Notes under the pieces: generated by a model
Told to the model about the DNA's origin: nothing
Databases searched by the model: none
The model's input: only the letters and a program-made list of their open reading frames with translations
Source: Synechococcus sp. LTW-R
GTDB taxonomy: Bacteria; Cyanobacteriota; Cyanobacteriia; PCC-6307; Cyanobiaceae
Assembly: GCF_014217875.1 (NCBI RefSeq)
Contig: NZ_CP059060.1
Span: 310,001-374,000 of the forward strand
Reading direction: 5' to 3'
DNA: 64,000 nt
Made by a program: the position numbers and the translations under genes
Part shown: one piece after another, positions 17,537 to 25,746 of the stretch
How the letters are laid out: each line of letters opens with the position of its first letter
Numbering within the stretch: the stretch's first letter is position 1

Positions 17537-19288
17537 TCAGTGCCCCCCTCCTGTGTTGAACGTGATTGAGGAACTTACGGTCTCGGCCGGAATGTGCCGA
17601 TCGCGATCCCTCACGGTGAGAAGGGTGTGCAAAAGACCTTGCTCACAGAGTTCGCTGTAACGGGCCTCGATGGCGGCCTTCACCCGCTCGCAGTGCTGGA
17701 TTGCACGTTCGCGGGCACCGGGAACGGCACCGTGGTAGTCGAAGCGCAGCACCACCGGAATCGGTAGACCGCGGGAGACGTTGAGGCCCTTGAAGATCTT
17801 GACCCCGACGTCGAGATCGGGAGCGCCTTCTTCCACGGTGTCCATGTAGGCGAAGTAGGTCAGGTTGCGCAGGTGGATCTCCTTGAAGCCGATGCCCACA
17901 CCGATGAAACGCTCGGCGTGGCCGAAATCGCTGTAGCTGCCGCCGTGGTACTGGCGGACGTAATCGATTTGAGAAAGGTTGTTCTCGATCAGTCGGCTGA
18001 TCAGCTTGACCATGCCCTGATCGGGGGCCCCGGCTGCAGCCGAGCTGACCTGCTTCTCGATCTCATCCCGGGCCTGGTCCGCGCGCATGCCGCGGGTCGC
18101 CTCATAGACGTCGCGGGCATCGAGCCAGCGCTCCAGGTTGGTGCTGCCCTCGGCACCGGGAACGTGGACCCGAATCGCGTCGGTGTCCGTGTCCATGCCG
18201 ATCAGCAACAGATCGACGGAGGCGCCGCAGCAGAAGCTGTTCTCGACCGCTTGCTGGAAGTCCTGCAGACGTTGCAGCCCCTGGGCGGCGGCGGCGGTGT
18301 CATCGCTGCCATGGGCGGCGCAGCCCTCATGGCAGGGGTCCTTCGAGCTGAAGTGGTAGACGACCGTTTTCAGGTAACGGGTGTCGGCGTGGGCAGGGTT
18401 CGGAAGCCCTTCGCGGTAACGCCTGTGCTCGGTCTTGACCCAGCGGTCGACGGTGTTCTCGACGTCGAACATCGCACCGGCATGGGAGCGGCGGCGCACC
18501 GAGCTGAACGGCAGCCTGAGCGCATAGGCGATCGCATGGGCCAGGCGACCGTCTGCGCAGGGGGTGACATCCAAGAGATGGAAGCCGCACTCCAGCAGGA
18601 AGGCGTTGAAGGATTCGGCGTCGCTGCTGCCGGACTGGGCCGCCAGGGGATCGTCGTTGAAGAAGGAGAGGCTGGCTTGCTCGTAGGCCTCAAAGACGCA
18701 CCAGGCAAAGAGGGTGCGCATGTCCAGTTGCGCGGTCCAGGCGGTCTCGAGGATCGGCTGGGGCAGCTCATGGCCCAGCTCAGCGAGGGCCAGGCGCTGG
18801 GCCTGCTCAACAAAATTGTTCTCGTGCTGAAGGGCCGAGAGGCGCTTCAGGACCGGCACGATCCGGTCAAAGGAGCCAAGGGTCTGCTCCTCGTAAGCCC
18901 GTAGGGCGGCGTTGGCTTGGCCGTTGCTCAGTGGATGGAGTCCACCGGAACGCATCGAGCTGGCCGAGAGGACTGCACTGGAGCTGCGGTCCAGAACGAC
19001 CTGGGTCGCGACAGGACGAACGCGGCGAGCGTTCCCCAGCTTGGTGCTGACCACCGCGCTGGAGGGTTTCTTTGCCCTGGGGCCGCTGGGGCGTGTCGCG
19101 CCGCTGGGGGTGCGGGAGGCGTTCGCCAATTCACGCTGACGCAGAACCTTGCTGAAGGCACTGCTGGGGTTGAGCTCAGCGGGAGAGTCCGCTGGGTTGA
19201 CCGAGACCGGGTCCCCAGTGCCGCGTTGGCGGCGGCTGGGGGCCGTTGGTGCTAGCGGCCGCTCGTTATTGGCGGAACGCTGAGGCAT
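17537..19288 (-). CDS. csoSCA: Carboxysomal carbonic anhydrase CsoSCA
   Basis: A 583-residue epsilon/beta-type carbonic anhydrase that supplies CO2 to Rubisco inside the shell. The zinc site is recognisable: Cys in DVTPCADGRL with its Asp-Arg dyad, then 68 residues on His in VVYHFSSKD, then 11 further Cys in PCHEGC. The first ~115 residues are low-complexity and basic (SRRQRG, RAKKP, NARRVRPV), the region that in Halothiobacillus tethers the enzyme to Rubisco. The Cyanobium enzyme has been reported to be activated by RuBP; whether those residues are kept here needs alignment. Thirteen bases separate it from csoS2. Confidence 0.95.
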   Translation of the reverse strand: MPQRSANNERPLAPTAPSRRQRGTGDPVSVNPADSPAELNPSSAFSKVLRQRELANASRTPSGATRPSGPRAKKPSSAVVSTKLGNARRVRPVATQVVLDRSSSAVLSASSMRSGGLHPLSNGQANAALRAYEEQTLGSFDRIVPVLKRLSALQHENNFVEQAQRLALAELGHELPQPILETAWTAQLDMRTLFAWCVFEAYEQASLSFFNDDPLAAQSGSSDAESFNAFLLECGFHLLDVTPCADGRLAHAIAYALRLPFSSVRRRSHAGAMFDVENTVDRWVKTEHRRYREGLPNPAHADTRYLKTVVYHFSSKDPCHEGCAAHGSDDTAAAAQGLQRLQDFQQAVENSFCCGASVDLLLIGMDTDTDAIRVHVPGAEGSTNLERWLDARDVYEATRGMRADQARDEIEKQVSSAAAGAPDQGMVKLISRLIENNLSQIDYVRQYHGGSYSDFGHAERFIGVGIGFKEIHLRNLTYFAYMDTVEEGAPDLDVGVKIFKGLNVSRGLPIPVVLRFDYHGAVPGARERAIQHCERVKAAIEARYSELCEQGLLHTLLTVRDRDRHIPAETVSSSITFNTGGGH

Positions 19289-19301
19289 CTCGAAGTGCTC
19301 C

Positions 19302-21662
19302 TCAGCCCCGGGCGCCGCCGGAGACGGTGATCAGAGAGCCCTGATCGGTGCTGCCGCTGGAGCCGGTCACCTTGTTGTTGGGAGCGGGAACTTCGTCGTT
19401 GCGCTTCGGCTGAACGCCGGGCATGGCACTCATCGGACCCACGCGGGTGGGGTTCCGGCGGCGGGCCGAACGGCCCTCGGTGCCGGTGACGCGGTCTCCA
19501 CGATCCCAGTCATCGCCGGTGATCTTGGTGCCGGAGCCTTCCCCGGTGACGCGGGAGGCTTGGGCCTCATCGGCGGCGATGGCCACGGGCTCCTGGGCTT
19601 GGGCCAGGCGCTGGCTGGAGCGACGGTCGAAGCGGAACTGTTCAGTGCCGGTGATCTTGCCGCTGGCCATATCGAAAGGACCAGTGATCCGTCCGCCTTG
19701 CTCGTAGGTGCTGCCGGTGACGCGACCGGTGCTTTCGCGCTCTTCCTGAGCAGCACGCGCCGGGGATTGGACGCTGAACTCTTGCCAAGCCGCACCGTTC
19801 AGGGGCTGGGGAAAGTCGGCATCGCGGCTGGGAGCAGTGCCGCAGGCGTTGGCCTGTTGGTCCGCACCGACGTAGGGGGTGCCGCTGATGGATTCGCAGG
19901 CGCCGCGCTCGGCGCCGGTCATCACACCACCGATGCCGGGCTGAATGCCGGTCATGCGGTTGGAGTTGCGGACGGGGGTGCGCTCACGGACAGCGCGAAC
20001 GGCGGAGGTGTTGCAGAAGTCGCCTGCCTGCTCGAGGCCGGCGTAGGGGGTGCCGGTCACCACCTTGCAGCTGCCGGGCTCATCACCGGTGACTTTTTCA
20101 GAGCGGCCGGTGCGGCTGCCGCTGACCACTTGATTGCGGTTGGTGATGCTGAAGCCCACCTTCGCGGCTTCCGGTGCGGGACGCGTGCCGCAGAAGCCGT
20201 CGAACTGCTCGCTGCCGATGTACTCATCACCAGTGACGTTGCGGCAGCTACCGGGTTCATCGCCGGTGACTTGCTTGCTGCGGCCCACGGCGGTGCCGGT
20301 GACATCGGTGCCCCGAAGGGTGTTCTGGCTGCTGACCTTGGTGGCCGCACGGCCACCGACGCTGGCATCAGAACCCAGGTACTGGTCGCCCGTCAGGTTG
20401 CGGCCTGAACCGGCTTCATCTCCGGTGACGCGCTCGCTGCGACCCACCATGACGCCGCTGACGGCCTGGCCGCCTTGGGTCTGGCTGCGCCCCACCTTGC
20501 GGACGGACGGATTCACGCCACCGCAATAGGAGCTGGACTGGTTGGCCGAGATGTACTCGGTACCGGTCACGGTCTTGCAGGTTCCGGGCTCATCGCCGGT
20601 GACCTTTTCACCGCGGCCGACTTCGTTACCGGTGACGCGGTTGCCGTGGCTGGTGGCGCTGACGCGCACCTTTGAGGGCTGGTTGCTGCTGGCGGGTTGG
20701 CCACCGCAGAAGGTCTGGAACACCTCGGCGCCGAGATATTCGGTACCGGTGATCGAACGGCAGGTGGCTGCTTCGTTGCCGGTGGTTTTCACCGAACGGT
20801 TGGCTTGGGTGCCGGTGACCGTTTGACCGGAGAGGGTTTCGCTGACGCCCACCTTCCAGGCGGCATCGGCGGCGGCTTGCTTGGCGCCGTGGCGGTTGGG
20901 GCCGCTGGGGCGGGTGCCGCTGTTGCGGGCACTGCCGGCAGCACCGGTCTTGCTTTTCAGCTCACGGACTTTCTGGGCCAGCTCGCGGGCACTCAGATCA
21001 GGGTTGATCTGGCGGGCGACAGCCGCGGCACCGGTCTTGGTGGAGTTGCTGGCGGACTTACCGCGCTTGCTCAGGGCCTCACGGCGAGCCAGTACCAGGG
21101 CGCGGCTGGCGTTGTGCTGAGCGGTCCCCTTGCGGGCAGCGGCGCGACGCTCACTGCCGGCACGGCTGGAGCTAGAGGCAGCCCGCTCGCTGGAGAGCGA
21201 CAGGGACGCCGAACGGGATTGTTGGGTATCGCTGGTCTTGTCTTGGCACTTGCACTTGTGCTCAGCAGCGGGCGCCGCAGCTGCCTTCGGGGCTTCCTTC
21301 GCGACGTCGGTGCGGGTGCGGTCTTTGGAGGTGTCCGCGCGCTTGCCACCGCGAGTCATGGCCTCACGGCGGGAGAGCACCAGGTCGCGGCTGGGGTTCG
21401 AAACCCGCTTGCCGGCGTTGGACCGATGGGCGCTGATGGGGGCGGACAGCTGACGGGTCGGTGCCGCAGCAGGGTCAACTGCTTCAGCGGCAGCCGGACG
21501 GGGGGCGCTGCTGGGAGCGGCGTTGGTCCGGGTCGGACGGGCATCGGAAGCGCTGCGAACGCGACCACCACCGCTGCCGTAACGGCCGGAGGCTTTCTTA
21601 CCGCCGTCGGTGAGGGCCTTGCGGCGCTCCAGGGCTGCTTCGCGACTCGATTTAGTGGCCAT
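19302..21662 (-). CDS. csoS2: CsoS2, carboxysome assembly scaffold
   Basis: A 786-residue intrinsically disordered scaffold that condenses Rubisco and anchors it to the shell. The N-terminal region has three clear Rubisco-binding repeats of the pattern RxxxxxRRxxxxxGK at about 7-23, 92-108 and 188-204, and a degenerate fourth near 225-239. Six M-repeats (VTG and Y motifs, Cys pairs) run from about 271 to 607. The C-terminal part (630-786) keeps VTGSTYEQGGRITGPF and the conserved shell-anchoring tail ending SLITVSGGARG. The ATG at 21660-21662 gives the canonical MATKSSREAALERRKAL start; an upstream in-frame start is spurious. No obvious slippery frameshift heptamer was noticed. Confidence 0.96.
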   Translation of the reverse strand: MATKSSREAALERRKALTDGGKKASGRYGSGGGRVRSASDARPTRTNAAPSSAPRPAAAEAVDPAAAPTRQLSAPISAHRSNAGKRVSNPSRDLVLSRREAMTRGGKRADTSKDRTRTDVAKEAPKAAAAPAAEHKCKCQDKTSDTQQSRSASLSLSSERAASSSSRAGSERRAAARKGTAQHNASRALVLARREALSKRGKSASNSTKTGAAAVARQINPDLSARELAQKVRELKSKTGAAGSARNSGTRPSGPNRHGAKQAAADAAWKVGVSETLSGQTVTGTQANRSVKTTGNEAATCRSITGTEYLGAEVFQTFCGGQPASSNQPSKVRVSATSHGNRVTGNEVGRGEKVTGDEPGTCKTVTGTEYISANQSSSYCGGVNPSVRKVGRSQTQGGQAVSGVMVGRSERVTGDEAGSGRNLTGDQYLGSDASVGGRAATKVSSQNTLRGTDVTGTAVGRSKQVTGDEPGSCRNVTGDEYIGSEQFDGFCGTRPAPEAAKVGFSITNRNQVVSGSRTGRSEKVTGDEPGSCKVVTGTPYAGLEQAGDFCNTSAVRAVRERTPVRNSNRMTGIQPGIGGVMTGAERGACESISGTPYVGADQQANACGTAPSRDADFPQPLNGAAWQEFSVQSPARAAQEERESTGRVTGSTYEQGGRITGPFDMASGKITGTEQFRFDRRSSQRLAQAQEPVAIAADEAQASRVTGEGSGTKITGDDWDRGDRVTGTEGRSARRRNPTRVGPMSAMPGVQPKRNDEVPAPNNKVTGSSGSTDQGSLITVSGGARG
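19842..20852 (-). repeat. Six M-type tandem repeats within csoS2
   Basis: Codes for residues 271-607 of CsoS2: six units of about 45-60 residues, each with VTG/SGR-type turns and, in five of six, a Cys pair about 18 residues apart (301/319, 362/380, 473/491, 532/550, 589/607). The third unit (390-433) has no Cys. At DNA level the GTGACC-type VTG codons give visible tandem similarity. Confidence 0.9.
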
Positions 21663-21701
21663 GTCCGCCCGGTGTATGGAATGACTGGATGGCATTAACG
21701 G

Positions 21702-21723
21702 GCTGGTTGATCTCAATCAACCC
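21702..21723 (-). promoter_or_regulatory. Hairpin in the csoS2 leader
   Basis: GGTTGAT (21705-21711) pairs with ATCAACC (21716-21722) around a CTCA loop; with one bulged base the stem extends to GCTG/CAGC. It ends about 40 bases before the csoS2 ATG on the message. Role unknown; it may stabilise the 5' end of a processed csoS2 transcript. Confidence 0.5.
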
Positions 21724-21790
21724 AGCGCGACAATGCTTGGAATCTGAAGGCGGAAACCCGCAATCAGATGGTTAATGCGTAAAAGAAGGA

Positions 21791-21816
21791 GTGGTCTCGA
21801 GATCACCCGAGACCAC
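21791..21816 (-). terminator. Terminator-like hairpin between cbbS and csoS2
   Basis: Perfect 9-bp stem GTGGTCTCG/CGAGACCAC with an 8-base loop, 20 bases after the cbbS stop. On the minus-strand message it is followed by UCCUUCUUUUACG, a U-rich but broken tract. It should cause partial termination or protect the cbbLS 3' end, lowering csoS2 and shell expression relative to Rubisco. Confidence 0.65.
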
Positions 21817-21836
21817 AACTTGATGAAGGCGCTTTA

Positions 21837-22178
21837 TCAGCGGCCTTCGAACACCACGAAGCAAGCGCCTTGGCTTTGGGTGTAGGCGTCGTAGCCCACG
21901 AGACGCACGTGGTGGTCGGGGTAAGCGCGGTGGCAAGCTTCGAGCTCGTTCACGATGACGCTCAGGTCCTTCTCACCGAAGAAGGGCAGCTTCCAGTAGG
22001 ACCAATAGGTGGCCATGGAGCGGCTGGGGTGGACGTGCTCAACGAGCGGGCTCCAACCCTGGGCAATGATGTACGCGATCTGGTCGTAGATCTCGTCCTG
22101 GGTCATCGGCGGGAGGAAGCCGAAGGTCTCCAGGGTGGCGACTGTTTGGTAGTCACCCACGGTGCTCTTGAAAGGCAT
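21837..22178 (-). CDS. cbbS: Rubisco small subunit, form IA
   Basis: A 113-residue small subunit of ribulose-1,5-bisphosphate carboxylase. Recognised by ETFGFLPPMTQDEIYDQIAYI, HPSRSMATYWSYWKLPFFGE and the CHRAYPDHHVRLVGYD strand. An AAGGAA Shine-Dalgarno precedes the ATG by about six bases. Lies between cbbL (116-base gap containing a strong stem-loop) and csoS2 (174-base gap with a terminator-like hairpin), so its expression level may be set by RNA structure. Confidence 0.98.
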   Translation of the reverse strand: MPFKSTVGDYQTVATLETFGFLPPMTQDEIYDQIAYIIAQGWSPLVEHVHPSRSMATYWSYWKLPFFGEKDLSVIVNELEACHRAYPDHHVRLVGYDAYTQSQGACFVVFEGR

Positions 22179-22243
22179 GGGGTTCCTTGAGATGGATGGA
22201 ATGAATGAACCTTGATTTGGTTCGATGTCCTGTTCCGATCACT

Positions 22244-22285
22244 GAGTGGGTAGGAGTCAACCGAAGCTGACTCCGTCTCCCACTC
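22244..22285 (-). other. Strong stem-loop between cbbL and cbbS
   Basis: Two stacked 7-bp helices: GAGTGGG (22244-22250) with CCCACTC (22279-22285), and GGAGTCA (22253-22259) with TGACTCC (22268-22274), around an 8-base loop and a small internal loop. It starts ten bases after the cbbL stop and has no T-tract, so it is more likely an mRNA stabiliser or processing site than a terminator. Confidence 0.7.
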
Positions 22286-22294
22286 GCTTCGAAA

Positions 22295-23707
22295 TCAGTT
22301 GACGTCGAGCTTGTCGACGGTGTCGAACTCGAACTTGATTTCCTTCCAGGTCTCGAGGGCGATGGCCAGCTCGGGGCTGTGCTTCGCGGCTTCCATGAGG
22401 ATGTCGCGGCCTTCGCGCTCAATCTCGCGACCGGCGTTACGGGCTTTGACGCAGGCTTCCAGTGCCACGCGGTTAGCCGCAGCACCAGCAGCAGAACCCC
22501 AGGGGTGACCGTGGGTACCACCACCGAACTGGAGCACGGAGTCGTCGCCGAAGATGCTCACCAGGGCCGGCATGTGCCAGACGTGGATACCGCCGGAGGC
22601 CACGGCGAACACGCCGCCCATGGAACCCCAATCTTGGTCGAAGAAGTTACCGCGGCTGCGATCTTCGGGAACGAAGGATTCGCGCAGTTGGTCGATGTAG
22701 CCGAGGGTGGACTGACGGTCGCCCTCGAGCTTGCCGACCACGGTGCCGGTGTGCAGCTGGTCACCACCGGAGAGACGCAGACACTTGGCGAGAACGCGGA
22801 AGTGGATGCCGTGCTTGGGGTGACGGTCGATCACCGCGTGCATGGCGCGGTGGATGTGCAGCAGGATGCCGTTCTTACGGCACCAGTGCGACAGACCGGT
22901 GTTAGCGGTGAAGCCACCAGTGATGTAGTCGTGCATGATGATCGGCTGCCCGAGTTCCTTGGCGAACTCGGCCCGCTCGTACATCTGCTCAGGGGTGGCG
23001 GCGGTGCAGTTCAGGTAGTGACCCTTACGCTCGCCGGTCTCCTGCTCAGCGGACTTCACAGCTTCGGCAACGAACTCAAAGCGGTTCTGCCAACGCTGGA
23101 AGGGCTGGGAGTTGATGTTCTCATCGTCCTTGGTGAAGTCGAGACCACCGCGGAGGCACTCATACACAACCCGGCCGTAGTTCTTACCGCTCAGGCCGAG
23201 CTTCGGCTTGATGGTGCAACCCAGCAGGGGACGGCCGTACTTGTTCATACGGTCGCGCTCGACCTGGATGCCGTTCGGGGGACCCATGCAGGTCTTGATG
23301 AACGCCATCGGGAAGCGGATGTCTTCCAGACGCAGGTGGCGCAGAGCCTTGAAACCGAAGACGTTGCCGACCAGGGAGGTCAGAACGTTGGTGACGGAAC
23401 CCTCTTCGAACAGGTCGAGGGGGTAGGCGATGAACGCATAGAAGGATTCCTTGTCGCCAGGAACGTCTTCGATGCGGTAGCAACGGCCCTTGTAGAAGTC
23501 GAGGTCGGTGAGGAGCTCGGACCACACAGTGGACCAGGTGCCGGTGGAGGATTCAGCAGCCACAGCAGCGGCAACTTCTTCCTTGGGAACGCCTTCCTGG
23601 CCGGTGCACTTGAAGCAAGCCAGCAGGTCGGTGTCGAGGGGGACGTAATCAGGAGTCCAATACGTGTCGCGGTACTCCTTAACCCCAGCGTCGTACTTCT
23701 TAGCCAT
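22295..23707 (-). CDS. cbbL: Rubisco large subunit, form IA
   Basis: A 470-residue catalytic subunit that carboxylates RuBP. The carbamylated Lys and its metal ligands appear as [11 protein letters not shown], the substrate loop as [18 protein letters not shown], loop 6 region as [15 protein letters not shown], and the N-terminal catalytic segment as [15 protein letters not shown]. Sequence features and the cso context identify form IA. A GGAG ribosome-binding site precedes the ATG. It is the second gene of the carboxysome operon, 71 bases after csoS1. Confidence 0.99.
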   Translation of the reverse strand: MAKKYDAGVKEYRDTYWTPDYVPLDTDLLACFKCTGQEGVPKEEVAAAVAAESSTGTWSTVWSELLTDLDFYKGRCYRIEDVPGDKESFYAFIAYPLDLFEEGSVTNVLTSLVGNVFGFKALRHLRLEDIRFPMAFIKTCMGPPNGIQVERDRMNKYGRPLLGCTIKPKLGLSGKNYGRVVYECLRGGLDFTKDDENINSQPFQRWQNRFEFVAEAVKSAEQETGERKGHYLNCTAATPEQMYERAEFAKELGQPIIMHDYITGGFTANTGLSHWCRKNGILLHIHRAMHAVIDRHPKHGIHFRVLAKCLRLSGGDQLHTGTVVGKLEGDRQSTLGYIDQLRESFVPEDRSRGNFFDQDWGSMGGVFAVASGGIHVWHMPALVSIFGDDSVLQFGGGTHGHPWGSAAGAAANRVALEACVKARNAGREIEREGRDILMEAAKHSPELAIALETWKEIKFEFDTVDKLDVN

Positions 23708-23752
23708 GGAGAATCTCCGAGTGGGTCGAGGGAAATAAGTCAGAGGGATGAG

Positions 23753-23768
23753 AGGCCATCAATGGCCT
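23753..23768 (-). other. Short inverted repeat between csoS1 and cbbL
   Basis: AGGCCAT-CA-ATGGCCT is a 16-base near-perfect dyad 11 bases after the csoS1 stop region on the message. As RNA it can form a 5-bp hairpin with a 6-base loop. It may be a processing or protein-binding site in the intergenic 71 bases. Confidence 0.4.
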
Positions 23769-23778
23769 AACTCAGTCC

Positions 23779-24093
23779 TCAGTCCTTCGAACCAACGAAG
23801 CCGGCGCTGCTGTTCAGAGCAGGCTCCACTTCACGGTGGGGGCGAGCAATGATGTGGGCGGCAACCAGGCCATCACCCACGCGCTCGCAGGCATCGGCGC
23901 CAGCGCGAACAGCAGCGTTCACAGCACCGGTTTCGCCGCGGACCAGAACGGTGACGTAACCGCCGCCCACGAATTCGCGACCGACCAGGCGCACTTCGGC
24001 GGCCTTGGTCATGGCGTCAGCGGCTTCGATCGCTGGGACCAGACCCCGGGTCTCGATCATGCCGAGGGCGATGCCCATGGTTTCGTTAGCCAT
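23779..24093 (-). CDS. csoS1: Carboxysome major shell protein CsoS1
   Basis: A 104-residue single-domain BMC-H protein that forms the hexameric facets of the shell. Core sequence [26 protein letters not shown] and pore-proximal [12 protein letters not shown] are canonical. ATG at 24091-24093 is preceded by the strong site AGGAGCAGG; the longer in-frame extension upstream is discarded. First gene of the cso operon on this strand. The single copy here plus CsoS1E means the shell hexamers come from these two genes unless other copies lie elsewhere. Confidence 0.97.
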   Translation of the reverse strand: MANETMGIALGMIETRGLVPAIEAADAMTKAAEVRLVGREFVGGGYVTVLVRGETGAVNAAVRAGADACERVGDGLVAAHIIARPHREVEPALNSSAGFVGSKD

Positions 24094-24297
24094 TACCTGC
24101 TCCTGGAGGAGGGGTGGAATGTTCGCCAGCAACCTTGCTTCGGCAACGATCCGTAAGTCAAGACATTTGGAGCTCAATCACGATCACCGTCCCCTCAGTC
24201 TTTGATAAGAGCGGCTGATCAGTGCATCACAAAACTTTGGGGATCCTTCTCGGGTGGCTTTCGGGTCGGGTGCCTGACGTCTCCAAAAGCACTGCGG

Positions 24298-24579
24298 TTA
24301 GAGCGATTCGGCGTCTGAGAGATAGGCAACGCCGCCGTAATACTCCAGTAATGGCTTGAGGGTGACCCGCAGTCCCTCCACGATCTTTGGCTCGCAAAAC
24401 ACCAAGACGTGGGCATTCGCACCCAGTCCGCTGAAGTCCATGGCCTCTGATACGGAGCCGTGGGGGCCCTTGCCGGTCACGTGTTTCATCACGGTGTAGC
24501 CCGGTGAGCCGGCCGCATCGATCGCTTTGAGGACGGCATCGAGCTCCCGCTCGCTCACGATCACATCGAGACGTTTCAT
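24298..24579 (-). CDS. sbtB: SbtB, PII-like regulator of SbtA
   Basis: A 93-residue PII-fold protein. The ferredoxin-like N terminus KRLDVIVSERELDAVL, a short T-loop region around TGKGPHGSVSEAMDFSGLG and ANAHVLVFCEPKIVEGL match SbtB proteins, which bind adenyl nucleotides including cAMP and block bicarbonate uptake by SbtA. The protein ends in YYGGVAYLSDAESL with no C-terminal Cys pair, so it lacks the redox-sensitive C-terminal loop found in some SbtB homologues. Three bases separate it from sbtA, forming a two-gene unit. Confidence 0.9.
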   Translation of the reverse strand: MKRLDVIVSERELDAVLKAIDAAGSPGYTVMKHVTGKGPHGSVSEAMDFSGLGANAHVLVFCEPKIVEGLRVTLKPLLEYYGGVAYLSDAESL

Positions 24580-24582
24580 CGC

Positions 24583-25578
24583 TCAGCCGGCGGCGGGAAG
24601 GACGGTGTTGATCAGGGCCATGTACAGCGGGATCCCGACCAGGATGTTGAAGGGAAAGGTCAATCCCAGGGCCGTTGAGGTGTAGAAACTCGGGTTGGCC
24701 TCTGGAACCGTCATCCGCATCGCCGCAGGGACCGCGATGTAGGAGGCGCTGGCGCACAGCACGACAAATAGAAGGGCATTGCCAGGGCTGAGAGCCAATC
24801 CCCTGGCAATCAACGTGCCCAGGAGGGCGTTAAAGAGGGGCATTAACACCGCAAAACTGATCAGAAAGACACCGGCTTGCTTCAGGTCCCGAAGGCGTTG
24901 GGCGGCGACGATGCCCATGTCGAGCAGGAAAAAGCTCAGGGCGCCATAGAACAAGTTGTCGGTGAAGGGCAGCATCTTTTCAACGCTGCTGGGGCTGTTC
25001 GCGGCACTGAGAAAGCCCACCAACAAGCTGCCGACAAGGAGATAAACAGAGCCGTTCAGCAGCGCCTCATGCAGCACTGCTCCCCAGCGCATTCCGCCTG
25101 AACTGGGGCGTTGCTGCGGCGCCGCCAGTTTCACCAGGAGCAGGCCAACAATGATCGCCGGCGACTCCATCAGCGCTAGCGCCGCGACCATGAAGCCGTC
25201 GTGCGGCACGTGCTGGGTGTCCAGAAAGCTTTCGGCAGTAATAAAAGTCACCGCCGAGATCGAGCCGTAGGTCCCGGCAGTGGCGGCTGCATTGAAGCTG
25301 TCCAGCTTCCAGCGCAACACCGCGAAGGAATAAAGCGGCACCACGAGGGACATCAGGACCGCGGCGGCAATGGTCGGTAGGACTTGGCCACTGACGCCGC
25401 TGTGCTGCAACTCGAGGCCGCCCTTAAAGCCAATCGCCAGCAAGAGATAGAGCGAGAACTGCTTCGGCAGGGGGGCGGGGATCTCCAGATCCGAGCCCAC
25501 CAACACGGCAATGCCGCCGAGGAAAAAGAAGAGGACCGGGGGCGTGAACAGGTTCTGGAGAACCAGGCTGGTGTCCAT
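24583..25578 (-). CDS. sbtA: SbtA, Na+-dependent bicarbonate transporter
   Basis: A 331-residue membrane protein with about ten helices in two inverted halves. Recognised by LFTPPVLFFFLGGIAVLVGSD, AIGFKGGLELQHSG and GTYGSISAVTFITAESFL (the sodium/bicarbonate-binding half-helix), and the second repeat AFRNA-like VVLCASASYIAVPAAMRM. SbtA imports bicarbonate with high affinity across the plasma membrane. A PQQRPSSGG cytosolic loop separates the halves. Translationally linked to sbtB. The 209 bases upstream contain two inverted repeats shared with the rdgB promoter side. Confidence 0.93.
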   Translation of the reverse strand: MDTSLVLQNLFTPPVLFFFLGGIAVLVGSDLEIPAPLPKQFSLYLLLAIGFKGGLELQHSGVSGQVLPTIAAAVLMSLVVPLYSFAVLRWKLDSFNAAATAGTYGSISAVTFITAESFLDTQHVPHDGFMVAALALMESPAIIVGLLLVKLAAPQQRPSSGGMRWGAVLHEALLNGSVYLLVGSLLVGFLSAANSPSSVEKMLPFTDNLFYGALSFFLLDMGIVAAQRLRDLKQAGVFLISFAVLMPLFNALLGTLIARGLALSPGNALLFVVLCASASYIAVPAAMRMTVPEANPSFYTSTALGLTFPFNILVGIPLYMALINTVLPAAG

Positions 25579-25646
25579 CCAGGAACCCGTTGCGATGGGT
25601 CGATTCTGGGCGCTCCCCAGAACTGTTCAGAGCTGCACACATCCGG

Positions 25647-25670
25647 CCAGGCGCCGCTTGCAGCGCCTGG
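25647..25670. promoter_or_regulatory. Inverted repeat upstream of sbtA
   Basis: CCAGGCGC (25647-25654) and GCGCCTGG (25663-25670) around 8 bases, 70-92 bases before the sbtA start. No T-tract on either strand. It may fold in the sbtA leader RNA or act as an operator. Confidence 0.45.
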
Positions 25671-25692
25671 GGACCCTCCCTACGGTTCGATC

Positions 25693-25746
25693 GAGGCAGG
25701 TGCCCCTGGATTTGTCTGGGGTGGAATGTTCAACCCAACCTGCCTC
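25693..25746. promoter_or_regulatory. Long inverted repeat in the sbtA-rdgB divergent region
   Basis: GAGGCAGGT (25693-25701) and ACCTGCCTC (25738-25746) are perfect 9-base arms 36 bases apart, enclosing a second pair CCCC/GGGG. It ends 41 bases before the rdgB ATG. The position between two divergent genes suits a shared control region. Confidence 0.45.

Noticed and set aside
21390-21415. GGGTTCGAAACCC resembling a tRNA T-arm
   Set aside because: Lies inside the csoS2 coding region; no acceptor, D or anticodon arm around it.
19302-21662. Programmed ribosomal frameshift in csoS2
   Set aside because: Known from Halothiobacillus, but no obvious slippery heptamer with a following structure was noticed here, so only the full-length product is annotated.
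22379-23770. 463-codon open frame opposite cbbL
   Set aside because: Shadow of the highly biased GC-rich codon use of cbbL; the minus-strand frame is unmistakably Rubisco and the antisense translation has no domain pattern.
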